5,717 bases of DNA from Cyanobacteriota bacterium (lineage in GTDB: Bacteria; Cyanobacteriota; Cyanobacteriia; Phormidesmidales; Phormidesmidaceae), in assembly GCA_027619675.1 (NCBI GenBank), contig JAQCHG010000145.1, forward strand, positions 1 through 5,717, written 5' to 3'. The stretch's first letter is position 1, and every line of letters begins with the position of its first letter. The notes below the pieces were generated by a model. That model was given only the letters and a program-made list of their open reading frames with translations, was not told the origin of the DNA and did no database searches. Shown here one piece after another: positions 1 to 5,105 of the stretch. A program made the position numbers and the translations under genes.

Positions 1-2
1 TC

Positions 3-77
3 GCCTACATCATCAGACCCCTCTCCGTTTCCGAGAATGCGATGCAGGCATTCTTAACGGAGTTGCAGGGGGTGTGA
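3..77 (+). CDS. C-terminal tail of an unidentified gene, cut by the left edge
   Basis: This frame is open from the window edge and reads AYIIRPLSVSENAMQAFLTE followed by LQGV and a TGA stop at 75-77. Third codon positions are G or C in 19 of 24 codons, which fits the codon use of the clear genes in this window, while the other two forward frames lack this bias. The peptide, amphipathic and ending in a short helix-like stretch, looks like a normal protein C-terminus. Too little is present to assign a family. A perfect 7-bp inverted repeat (34-40 with 48-54, 7-nt loop) lies inside it, and a G-rich tandem repeat starts at its stop codon. It could instead be chance open frame, so confidence is modest. 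Confidence 0.4.
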   Translation, partial: AYIIRPLSVSENAMQAFLTELQGV

Positions 78-92
78 GGGTGTGAGGGTGTG
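70..92 (+). repeat. Tandem GGGTGTGA octamer, about 2.9 copies
   Basis: GGGTGTGA occurs at 70-77 and 78-85, and seven bases of a third copy lie at 86-92. The first copy overlaps the TGA stop of the putative upstream gene. The array gives three regularly spaced G-runs (68-72, 78-80, 86-88), one short of a four-run G-quadruplex. Such short arrays typically arise by replication slippage and vary in copy number. Confidence 0.8.
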
Positions 93-125
93 TATAGCTT
101 TACGGCATTCAAGAAAGGCATCGCC

Positions 126-193
126 TGCCCGGAGGGCTTGGGTTGGGGGCCTGAGAGGCGAGGGGGGACGGCGTTTGCCCGGAGGGTTTGGGT
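126..193 (+). repeat. 18-bp direct repeat pair spaced 50 bp
   Basis: TGCCCGGAGGGCTTGGGT at 126-143 recurs at 176-193 with a single C-to-T difference (position 137 versus 187). The start-to-start distance is 50 bp. Each copy supplies the first two G-runs of a G-rich cluster to its right, so the two clusters may be a local duplication whose spacers have since diverged. Confidence 0.8.
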
Positions 194-205
194 GAATGGG
201 TGGGG
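184..205 (+). other. Canonical G-quadruplex motif
   Basis: Four G-runs lie at 184-186, 190-192, 198-200 and 202-205, separated by loops of 3, 5 and 1 nt, which meets the usual G3+N1-7 rule. A second, weaker candidate lies just upstream with runs at 134-136, 140-142, 145-149 and 162-167 and one 12-nt loop. Both are on the + strand, so transcript reading through from the left would carry them as RNA. That the structure forms in the cell is inference. Confidence 0.5.
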
Positions 206-351
206 AGAACGGGTCAAATTGCCAATCATGTCCACAGCAGGCTCCATGGCTGAATAGGTTAGCCGCTGGAGTAGATCAGCAACTGGAATGGGGCCGCATG
301 GGCTGGACCGTCAATCACGGCTAAACACTGCCCATCCATTGAGGAAAATCA

Positions 352-411
352 ATGAGCAAAAATACTGATTTTCCGCAACAACACTTCATATGGGAGTGGG
401 TGCATCTGTAG
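352..411 (+). CDS. Possible 19-residue leader peptide / mini-ORF
   Basis: ATG at 352 is preceded by GAGGA at 341-345 with a 6-nt gap, a better ribosome binding site than most starts in this window. The frame reads MSKNTDFPQQHFIWEWVHL and ends at TAG 409-411. It is close to the -10-like TATACT at 417-422 and 165 nt upstream of the preferred kinase start. It might be a leader peptide, the N-terminal remnant of a decayed gene, or chance. The two tryptophans near its end (WEW) are unusual but are not enough to call a trp-type attenuator, and no alternative terminator hairpin was found next to it. Confidence 0.2.
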   Translation: MSKNTDFPQQHFIWEWVHL

Positions 412-416
412 TTTTC

Positions 417-422
417 TATACT
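417..422 (+). promoter_or_regulatory. Possible -10 element (TATACT) of the kinase gene
   Basis: TATACT differs from the TATAAT consensus at one position and lies in the most AT-rich part of the gap before the kinase gene. No recognisable TTGACA-like -35 is present about 17 bp upstream. Cyanobacterial promoters often lack a clear -35, so the element is possible but weak. It would give a leader of roughly 150 nt containing the 487-520 hairpin. Confidence 0.25.
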
Positions 423-486
423 CTTGTTAAGATCGAGGGGAAGCGTATTTTTCTCCTGGAGGCTAATAAAAGGCTGCTAATTCAAG

Positions 487-520
487 GCCTTTCAGCCCCA
501 AGGGTGGGGACCGTTAAGGC
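487..520 (+). other. Two-part hairpin in the probable 5' leader of the kinase gene
   Basis: GCCTT at 487-491 can pair with AAGGC at 516-520, and inside it CCCC at 496-499 can pair with GGGG at 506-509 around a 6-nt loop. The two stems are separated by an internal loop. The right arm ends 41 nt before the AGGAGG ribosome binding site. A regulatory role is speculative, and no known riboswitch class was recognised. Confidence 0.2.
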
Positions 521-561
521 AGCATCCTCCAGTACGAGTCGATCGGTGTGTTCACTGCATG

Positions 562-567
562 AGGAGG
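562..567 (+). promoter_or_regulatory. Perfect Shine-Dalgarno AGGAGG deciding the kinase start
   Basis: AGGAGG at 562-567 sits 9 nt before an in-frame GTG at 577-579. It lies just after the in-frame ATG at 559, so it cannot serve that ATG. Neither the ATG at 559 nor the ATG at 601 has a ribosome binding site of its own. This favours GTG 577 as the true start. Confidence 0.6.
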
Positions 568-576
568 CCAACCCCC

Positions 577-2295
577 GTGGTCCAGTCCCAAATCCCTGCC
601 ATGAGGCGTTACGACCCCCAGGCGATCGCCCGTTACTATCGCCGCCGCCCTTGGCGGGTATTGATGCGATCCCTACAGGTGCTGGTGATGCTGGGCAGCT
701 TTCTGTTTGCCCTCCAGCGCGATCGCTGGTTTGGCCAAGAGGACCGTTATCGAGAAAAACGGGCCGCCCAACTGCGGACCCTGCTCACCCGCCTCGGTCC
801 CACCTTCATCAAAGTGGGGCAGGCCCTCTCCACCCGACCTGACCTGATTCGGCCTGATTTTTTGGAGGAGTTGATCAAGCTTCAGGATCAACTGCCCCCC
901 TTCCCCTCCTCGGTAGCCTGGAACATCATCGAGCGGGAACTGGGCCTCACCCCTGAGGAGATTTACAGCTTTATTTCCCCTGAGCCTGTGGCCGCCGCCA
1001 GTTTGGGCCAGGTGTACCGCGCCCGCCTTTACAGCGGTGAAGAGGTGGCGGTGAAGGTGCAGCGGCCCAACCTACTGCCCACCCTCACCTGTGACCTGCA
1101 CCTGATGCGCTGGGCGGCGAGTTGGCTGGGGTATTTCTTGCCCTTAAACCTGGGCCATGACCTCACCCTGATCGTGGATGAGTTCGGCACCAAGCTATTT
1201 GAGGAAATTGACTATCTCAATGAAGGCCGTAACGCTGAAGCCTTTGCGGTCAATTTTCAGGGGGATCCCACCGTCAAGGTGCCCTGCATCTACTGGCGCT
1301 ACAGCAGCACCAACGTACTCACCCTGGAATGGATCAATGGCTTCAAGCTGACGGATACGGAACGGGTGCGACAGGCAGACCTCAGCACCGACGGCCTGAT
1401 TGAAATTGGCGTTACGACCGGGCTGCGGCAGCTTTTAGAATTCGGCTTTTTTCACGCCGATCCCCACCCCGGCAATTTGTTTGCCATGCCCGATGGTCGC
1501 ATGGCCTACATCGACTTCGGCATGATGGATCAGTTGGATCAAGACACCAAGGAAACCCTGGTGGATTCTGTGGTGCATCTGATCAACCAAGACTATGGTT
1601 TGTTGGCCCAGGACTTTATCAAGCTAGGCTTTTTGACCCCCGACACTGACATTCGCCCCATCATCCCCGCCCTAGAAACGGTACTGGGGGAAGCGTTGGG
1701 AGCTAAGGTCAGTGACTTTAACTTCAAGACCATTACCGATCGCTTTTCAGAGTTGATGTACGAGTACCCCTTCCGGGTGCCCGCTAAATTCGCCCTGATC
1801 ATCCGCTCCCTGGTCACCCAGGAGGGGTTGGCCCTCAGCCTCAATCCTGAGTTCAAAATTGTGGATATTGCCTACCCCTACGTGGCGCGACGGCTGCTGA
1901 TGGGGGAAACCCCCTCCCTACGGCGGCGGCTGTTGGAGGTGCTGTTTAAGGATGGCAAGCTGCAATGGCAGCGGTTGGAAAATATGCTGGCGATCGCCCG
2001 CAGCGACGACAGCTTTGACCTGCTGCCCACCGCCAGCATGGGCCTAAGTTTCCTGATGTCTGATGAAGGGCAATATCTGCGCCAGCAAATTCTCCTAGCC
2101 CTGACGGAGGACAACCAGCTTCACACCGATGAAGTCCAGAAGCTTTGGGATTTGGTCAAGGACGACATTACCCCTGGTCGGGTGTTTGGGGCCGCTTGGG
2201 AGGCCCTGCTGACCAACTCCGTGGCCCAAGCCGCCGCCTGGGTACCCCCGGTGGCAGCCCTCACGACCAGCTTCCAAGAGGCTGGCCGCCCCTAG
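577..2295 (+). CDS. ABC1/AarF/UbiB family atypical protein kinase
   Basis: This 572-residue protein belongs to the ABC1K/UbiB atypical kinases, whose members support ubiquinone synthesis in bacteria and plastoquinone/tocopherol metabolism in chloroplasts and cyanobacteria. Visible from GTG 577: RRYDP near residue 10; a hydrophobic stretch at about 25-46 that may contact the membrane; the family KxGQ motif as KVGQ at 79-82; the alanine-rich loop AAASLGQVY (139-147) that replaces the usual glycine-rich loop; the ATP-site lysine in VAVK (Lys160); EEIDYLNE (209-216); the catalytic HADPHPGN (293-300); and the metal-binding DFG (313-315). All key residues are intact and the length is normal for the family. 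Starts at ATG 559 (578 residues) and ATG 601 are possible, but GTG 577 has the AGGAGG. The physiological substrate is unknown, and the link to plastoquinone is family-level inference. Confidence 0.95.
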   Translation: MVQSQIPAMRRYDPQAIARYYRRRPWRVLMRSLQVLVMLGSFLFALQRDRWFGQEDRYREKRAAQLRTLLTRLGPTFIKVGQALSTRPDLIRPDFLEELIKLQDQLPPFPSSVAWNIIERELGLTPEEIYSFISPEPVAAASLGQVYRARLYSGEEVAVKVQRPNLLPTLTCDLHLMRWAASWLGYFLPLNLGHDLTLIVDEFGTKLFEEIDYLNEGRNAEAFAVNFQGDPTVKVPCIYWRYSSTNVLTLEWINGFKLTDTERVRQADLSTDGLIEIGVTTGLRQLLEFGFFHADPHPGNLFAMPDGRMAYIDFGMMDQLDQDTKETLVDSVVHLINQDYGLLAQDFIKLGFLTPDTDIRPIIPALETVLGEALGAKVSDFNFKTITDRFSELMYEYPFRVPAKFALIIRSLVTQEGLALSLNPEFKIVDIAYPYVARRLLMGETPSLRRRLLEVLFKDGKLQWQRLENMLAIARSDDSFDLLPTASMGLSFLMSDEGQYLRQQILLALTEDNQLHTDEVQKLWDLVKDDITPGRVFGAAWEALLTNSVAQAAAWVPPVAALTTSFQEAGRP

Positions 2296-2311
2296 GGGGA
2301 CGAAACGGCAA

Positions 2312-2317
2312 TATAAT
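2312..2317 (+). promoter_or_regulatory. Perfect TATAAT -10 element before the small membrane protein gene
   Basis: TATAAT lies in the short gap after the kinase stop, in an AT-rich stretch that contrasts with the surrounding coding DNA. No -35-like hexamer is present at the normal distance, where the sequence is GC-rich kinase coding end. If used, transcription would start near 2324 and give a leader of about 55-60 nt for the next gene, making it independent of the kinase gene. Confidence 0.4.
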
Positions 2318-2381
2318 TGGGTCGGCTTCACATTTCTTTAGAAACTTCCCTTCCAACACCTTCAATCGTTTTTAAACAGTG

Positions 2382-2744
2382 ATGTACTCTCAACCTCCCT
2401 ACGTCCTCATGGTGGCGGGTTTTTTGGCGGCGATCGCCTCCGGCGCTGCCTTTGGAGCCACCCTGCAACAATCCACCCAACTCTGGGCCAAAGCTCGGGA
2501 CGGCCAATCCCTACTGGCCATTCGTAGCCTCTCCCTGAAGCTGCCCTATTTCGCCATTTGTGTGGGTATTTGCGTTTTTCTGGCTTCGGGCATTCAGTTC
2601 TTTGGCTTTCCTGCCAACATCGCCTACGGTTTGGGGGCCGTCTTGACCGCCATGATGGCGCTGCTGGTCTGGCGACAACTGGGGGTGATTTTGCTGCAAA
2701 TCGAGCAGGGGGGCTCCAAGGCCCTAGACCTAGACGCTTTCTAG
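2382..2744 (+). CDS. Small integral membrane protein, function unknown
   Basis: The 120-residue protein is not assigned to a named family. It starts MYSQPPYVLMVAGF. An overlapping GTG directly before (2379) is an equally possible start, and neither has a clear ribosome binding site. Counting from the ATG, hydrophobic segments lie at about 7-28 (Gly/Ala-rich), 55-76 and 78-105. The last could be one long helix or a helix plus amphipathic tail. A positively charged loop (KARDGQ, RSLSLK) joins segments 1 and 2. The short tail is polar, with GGSKALDLDAF at the end. Two cysteines sit in segment 2. It contains a HIP1 octamer and has the codon style of its neighbours, so it looks native and real. 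It follows the kinase gene by 86 bp, which gives only a weak hint of a functional link. Confidence 0.8.
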   Translation: MYSQPPYVLMVAGFLAAIASGAAFGATLQQSTQLWAKARDGQSLLAIRSLSLKLPYFAICVGICVFLASGIQFFGFPANIAYGLGAVLTAMMALLVWRQLGVILLQIEQGGSKALDLDAF

Positions 2745-2746
2745 GC

Positions 2747-2774
2747 ACTGGATTGGGTTTCACTTCGTTCCAGT
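2747..2774 (+). terminator. Weak hairpin just after the small membrane protein gene
   Basis: ACTGGA at 2747-2752 pairs perfectly with TCCAGT at 2769-2774 across a 16-nt loop, three bases after the stop codon. There is no T-run, so it would be an atypical terminator at best. It overlaps the first TTGGGTT-type repeat unit. Confidence 0.2.
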
Positions 2775-2794
2775 CAACAGCAGCAAGGCTTTGG

Positions 2795-2818
2795 TGGGTC
2801 GCGCTAGCGCTTCACCCA
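2795..2818. repeat. Imperfect palindrome TGGGT / GCGCTAGCGC / ACCCA
   Basis: The centre GCGCTAGCGC (2801-2810) is a perfect 10-bp palindrome. TGGGT (2795-2799) and ACCCA (2814-2818) extend the symmetry across a one- versus three-base internal loop. The right flank AAGCTACAG resembles the CCTACG tail typical of the cyanobacterial palindromic repeats. Confidence 0.6.
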
Positions 2819-2909
2819 AGCTACAGCTTTAGAATTGACAAACCCCTCAGTCGCTGGGCTGATTCAACGCTAGGACGGGTGAGCGATAGCGTAACCTATG
2901 CAGGTGTTG

Positions 2910-2932
2910 GGTTGCGTTCCTCAACCGCAACC
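2910..2932. repeat. Hairpin repeat GGTTGCGTT / AACCGCAACC
   Basis: GGTTGCGTT at 2910-2918 pairs with AACCGCAACC at 2923-2932 over nine base pairs with one bulged C, around the 4-nt loop CCTC. The downstream CTACGG is part of the commonly seen repeat tail. It matches the unit at 2753-2778 in its TTGGGTT, CGTTCC and TCAAC blocks. Confidence 0.65.
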
Positions 2933-2989
2933 TACGGCATCTTGCGTTTACTTAGGGCGCGTCATCAGTTATGGGGGAAAGCTTTGCTG

Positions 2990-3002
2990 GGTAAGCCTTA
3001 CC
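2990..3002. repeat. Short palindrome GGTAAG-C-CTTACC
   Basis: A perfect 6-bp inverted repeat with a single central base, followed by GTGCCCACC. It could be part of another dispersed repeat or a protein binding site. Nothing in the sequence decides between these. Confidence 0.4.
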
Positions 3003-3024
3003 GTGCCCACCGCTGTGATTGGCG

Positions 3025-3061
3025 AGGGTCAGAGCCCTTGTGAAACCAGGGTTCTGACCCT
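3025..3061. repeat. Strong 13-bp hairpin upstream of the channel gene
   Basis: AGGGTCAGAGCCC (3025-3037) pairs with GGGTTCTGACCCT (3049-3061) over 13 positions, twelve Watson-Crick and one G-U, around an 11-nt loop. It is the most stable-looking structure in the window and ends 94 nt before the channel start. No T-run follows on the + strand, so a standard intrinsic terminator is unlikely. It may be a dispersed palindromic repeat, a transcript-stability element or a site controlling the channel gene. Confidence 0.7.
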
Positions 3062-3155
3062 AATGGATGGCAGCCCCTAGCAGCCCCACCCCGGAAAATC
3101 CCTGCCCCAGCCTGAGGTGCCTGTCAGGCAACGCCCAGGAGTATCCTGAAGAACC

Positions 3156-4886
3156 ATGGCAGGGCAACGCATGATTGGTTTTCCCATTCCCCAGGGACTG
3201 AAATATGGCCTGGTGGGGCTACTGGGGCTTTTGTTCGCCCTTGGCATCGGCTGGGGCTCCCCAGGCCAGGCCCAGTTAGGGGATGTGTTTTTAGATTTCA
3301 ATCTCCCCACCCCGGCCCAGGGGGATGGGGAACAGGGCGATCGCATCGGTTCCGCCTGTGTTCGTCTGGATGGCTATTGTCTGTTTCGCGTTGCGGCTCC
3401 AGCCTCAGATCTGTATCCCCGTGTGCGGGACATTGAGCGCACCCTAGCCAAGGTGCGCAATGCCTATGTGAATGCCCCCGATGGCGATGCGATCGCCGTT
3501 GAAGTGCGTCAGGAAAGCCCCGCACTCGACCCAGACCCCGCTGCCCCTAACCTAAATCCCAACCTAGACGGCAATCCCAACAGCGCCAATCCCGAGGGAC
3601 GTACAACCCCCGAGATTTACTTGGGGGTTGATCCCCGCCAGATGGTGCGGTTGATGAACGTTACGCGCTTTGATGCCACCCTCAAGGGGGTGGATTTGGC
3701 CACCACCGCCGACATTCTCACAGAACAAGTGCGCCTGGGGCTGCGCCAGAGTCGGGTTGAGCGTCAACCCACCTACCTGCTGCGGCAGTTGGGGCTGAGC
3801 CTGGGCACGTTGATCAGCATCGCGGGCCTCACCTGGGGCCTCAACCGTTGGGAAAAATATCTGCAACGCACGAAACGGCAGCTTCAGCAGTCCCTGCGGG
3901 GCTTGACCCCCTCCTTCCATGATGTGCTGGACGAGCGTCAGCAGTGGAACATCACTGAAGCCCAACTCCGCCTAGCCCAGCTTTTGCAGACGGCGCTGTG
4001 GGTCGGGGGTAGCTTGTTTGTGCTGGGGCGTTTCCCCTACACCCGCATCATTCAGGTGCGGGTGGTGGATAGCCTCAATATTCCTTTGCGGCTGCTACCG
4101 GTGGTTTTGGGCATTTATGTGGCCGTGCGGCTCAGCTTTGCGCTGATCAATCGGCTGGCTGCCGCCCTAGCCAGCAACTATGAAATCTCCGTTGAGGGCA
4201 ACCGCCGGATGCAGTTGCGGGTCCGCACCATTTCCCGCGTCACCCGAGGCATTGTCACCATCCTTTGGCTAGGCATTGGCGGCCTGATTGCCCTCACCAG
4301 CGTGGGGGTCAACATTGGCCCCCTTCTCGCCGGGGCTGGGATCATTGGGGTGGCCCTATCGCTACCCGCCCAGAGTTTAATTAAGGACGCCATCAACGGC
4401 TTTTTCATTATTCTGGAGGACCAATACGCGGTGGGGGATGTGATCACGGTCCACGGCATTCGCGGCTTGGTGGAAAACATCAACCTCCGCATCACCCAAA
4501 TTCGGGACGAAGAGGGGCGGTTGGTAACCATTCCCAACAGCGAAATCGGGGTGATTGCCAACCACTCCAGCCATTGGTCCCAGGCGGATATTTACATCCC
4601 CATTAGCTACCACAGCGACGTGGATCAGGTGCTGACCCTGATCGAAACCACCGGGCAGGCCATGAAGGCCAGCGATCGCTGGGCAACCCCCTTGCTCTCT
4701 GAACCGGAGGTGCTGGGGGTGGAGGACTTTGGGGAACGAGGCCTGACCATTCGAGTATGGATCAAGACCCAACCGTTAAAGCAGTGGGAGGTGGCCCGAG
4801 AATATCGCCGCCGTCTCAAGGTGGCGCTGGATCAAGCCGGGATTGAAATTCCCGCCCACATTGACTTCAAAGCCCCCAGTGCTTGA
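3156..4886 (+). CDS. MscS-family mechanosensitive ion channel with exported N-terminal domain
   Basis: The 576-residue protein should open under membrane tension and release solutes during osmotic downshock. Residues 15-39 form a Sec-type signal peptide, likely cut after Gly-Gln-Ala39. An exported domain of about 170 residues follows, with a Pro/Asn-rich stretch (122-152). Membrane segments lie near 209-228, 275-292, 309-334 and 363-384. The pore helix is at about 387-420 (LLAGAGIIGVALSLPAQS), with Gly/Ala packing typical of MscS TM3. The beta domain follows, including YAVGD (424-428), GLVENINLR and TIPNS (458-462), then an alpha/beta tail to the end. It is longer than E. coli MscS (286 residues) because of the N-terminal half. 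AGGAG at 3137 is 14 nt upstream, and ATG 3171 is an alternative start. Family assignment is firm; gating and partners are inferred. Confidence 0.93.
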   Translation: MAGQRMIGFPIPQGLKYGLVGLLGLLFALGIGWGSPGQAQLGDVFLDFNLPTPAQGDGEQGDRIGSACVRLDGYCLFRVAAPASDLYPRVRDIERTLAKVRNAYVNAPDGDAIAVEVRQESPALDPDPAAPNLNPNLDGNPNSANPEGRTTPEIYLGVDPRQMVRLMNVTRFDATLKGVDLATTADILTEQVRLGLRQSRVERQPTYLLRQLGLSLGTLISIAGLTWGLNRWEKYLQRTKRQLQQSLRGLTPSFHDVLDERQQWNITEAQLRLAQLLQTALWVGGSLFVLGRFPYTRIIQVRVVDSLNIPLRLLPVVLGIYVAVRLSFALINRLAAALASNYEISVEGNRRMQLRVRTISRVTRGIVTILWLGIGGLIALTSVGVNIGPLLAGAGIIGVALSLPAQSLIKDAINGFFIILEDQYAVGDVITVHGIRGLVENINLRITQIRDEEGRLVTIPNSEIGVIANHSSHWSQADIYIPISYHSDVDQVLTLIETTGQAMKASDRWATPLLSEPEVLGVEDFGERGLTIRVWIKTQPLKQWEVAREYRRRLKVALDQAGIEIPAHIDFKAPSA

Positions 4887-4895
4887 ACCGGGGGC
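4872..4895 (+). terminator. Weak hairpin over the channel stop codon
   Basis: GCCCCC at 4872-4877 pairs with GGGGGC at 4890-4895 across a 12-nt loop that contains the TGA stop. The stem is all G-C, but no T-run follows. It is a possible, unproven transcription end for the channel gene. Confidence 0.25.
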
Positions 4896-5105
4896 GCGGA
4901 GAGGGGCGATCTGTATTCTCGGCGGGGTTTCCTGTTCTGAGCCGGGAAGGAGCGCAGGGAAGAGCATAGCGGAGCAGGGGAGCCAAGGGGGTCAGTCCTC
5001 GTGGGTGATTTGACCCGAACATTGCCATTTCCAGAACGCTACTGAAGCTTTAGCCCCAGTGCTTGGAGGTTTCAAGTCAGGGCCCTGGGCATGGCAAACG
5101 ACCCA
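4887..5105. other. Convergent intergenic gap
   Basis: This 219-bp gap separates two genes whose 3' ends face each other, so terminators for both should lie here. Candidates are a 6-bp stem GGGTCA/TGACCC (4989-4994 with 5011-5016, 16-nt loop), a small CTTGGA/TTCAAG hairpin (5062-5076) and the palindrome CAGGGCCCTG (5078-5087). None has a T-run on either strand. CCCCAGTGCTTG at 5054-5065 repeats the end of the channel gene (4874-4885). Confidence 0.5.

Larger units (their letters stand above)
78..576. other. Intergenic region, G-rich at left, probable leader of the kinase gene at right
   Basis: No convincing long gene is visible in these 499 bases. The left part (68-205) is very G-rich on the + strand and holds a tandem octamer, an 18-bp direct repeat and a G-quadruplex motif. 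The middle contains a 19-codon mini-ORF with a good ribosome binding site (352-411). From about 350 to 490 the sequence becomes clearly more AT-rich, as expected for a promoter and leader, with TATACT at 417-422 as one -10-like hexamer. A two-part hairpin can form at 487-520. A longer open frame from 390 to 842 is not supported because most of it overlaps the kinase gene in another frame. Confidence 0.6.
2745..3155. repeat. Gene-free gap packed with degenerate palindromic repeats
   Basis: These 411 bases carry no convincing gene. Forward open frames here are continuations of shadow frames. Related repeat units are recognisable: TTGGGTTT...CGTTCC...TCAAC at 2753-2778 and TTGGGTTGCGTTCCTCAACC at 2907-2926, plus a TGGGT...ACCCA hairpin around the perfect palindrome GCGCTAGCGC (2795-2818). 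From 2990 to 3002 lies GGTAAG-C-CTTACC, and 3025-3061 is a strong hairpin. From general knowledge, TTGGGTT...AACCCAACCTAC-type palindromes are dispersed in many filamentous cyanobacterial genomes. The gap must also hold the promoter of the channel gene, but no clear one was found. Confidence 0.6.

Noticed and set aside
34..54. Perfect 7-bp hairpin AGAATGC/GCATTCT as a terminator
   Set aside because: No T-run follows, and it lies inside the probable coding tail, before the stop codon at 75-77.
70..193. CRISPR-like array suggested by repeats in the G-rich region
   Set aside because: There are only two copies of an 18-bp repeat and a slippage-type octamer, with no regular spacers and no cas gene.
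5..247. An 80-codon minus-strand open frame
   Set aside because: It is Pro-rich because it reads the complement of G-runs, crosses the tandem and direct repeats, and opposes the more plausible + strand gene tail.
352..520. Trp-type attenuator suggested by WEW in the mini-ORF plus the 487-520 hairpin
   Set aside because: Only two tryptophan codons are present, the hairpin lies about 75 nt downstream with no competing partner or T-run, and the following gene is not a tryptophan gene.
390..842. A 150-codon + strand open frame beginning MGVGASVVFYTLVKIEGKR
   Set aside because: Its last two-thirds overlap the kinase gene in another frame and have shadow-type Pro/Arg-rich composition. The ATG has no ribosome binding site. 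The first 40 residues look somewhat protein-like, but nothing else supports a gene.
2835..2840. TTGACA, a perfect -35 hexamer, in the gap before the channel gene
   Set aside because: No -10-like hexamer is found 16-19 bp downstream (GC-rich CTGGGCTGATTC instead), and it lies more than 300 nt from the channel start within repeat-derived sequence.
2558..3043. A 161-codon + strand open frame through the repeat gap
   Set aside because: It starts inside the small membrane protein gene out of frame and continues through palindromic repeats. Composition is Arg/Gly/Leu-rich with no recognisable domain.
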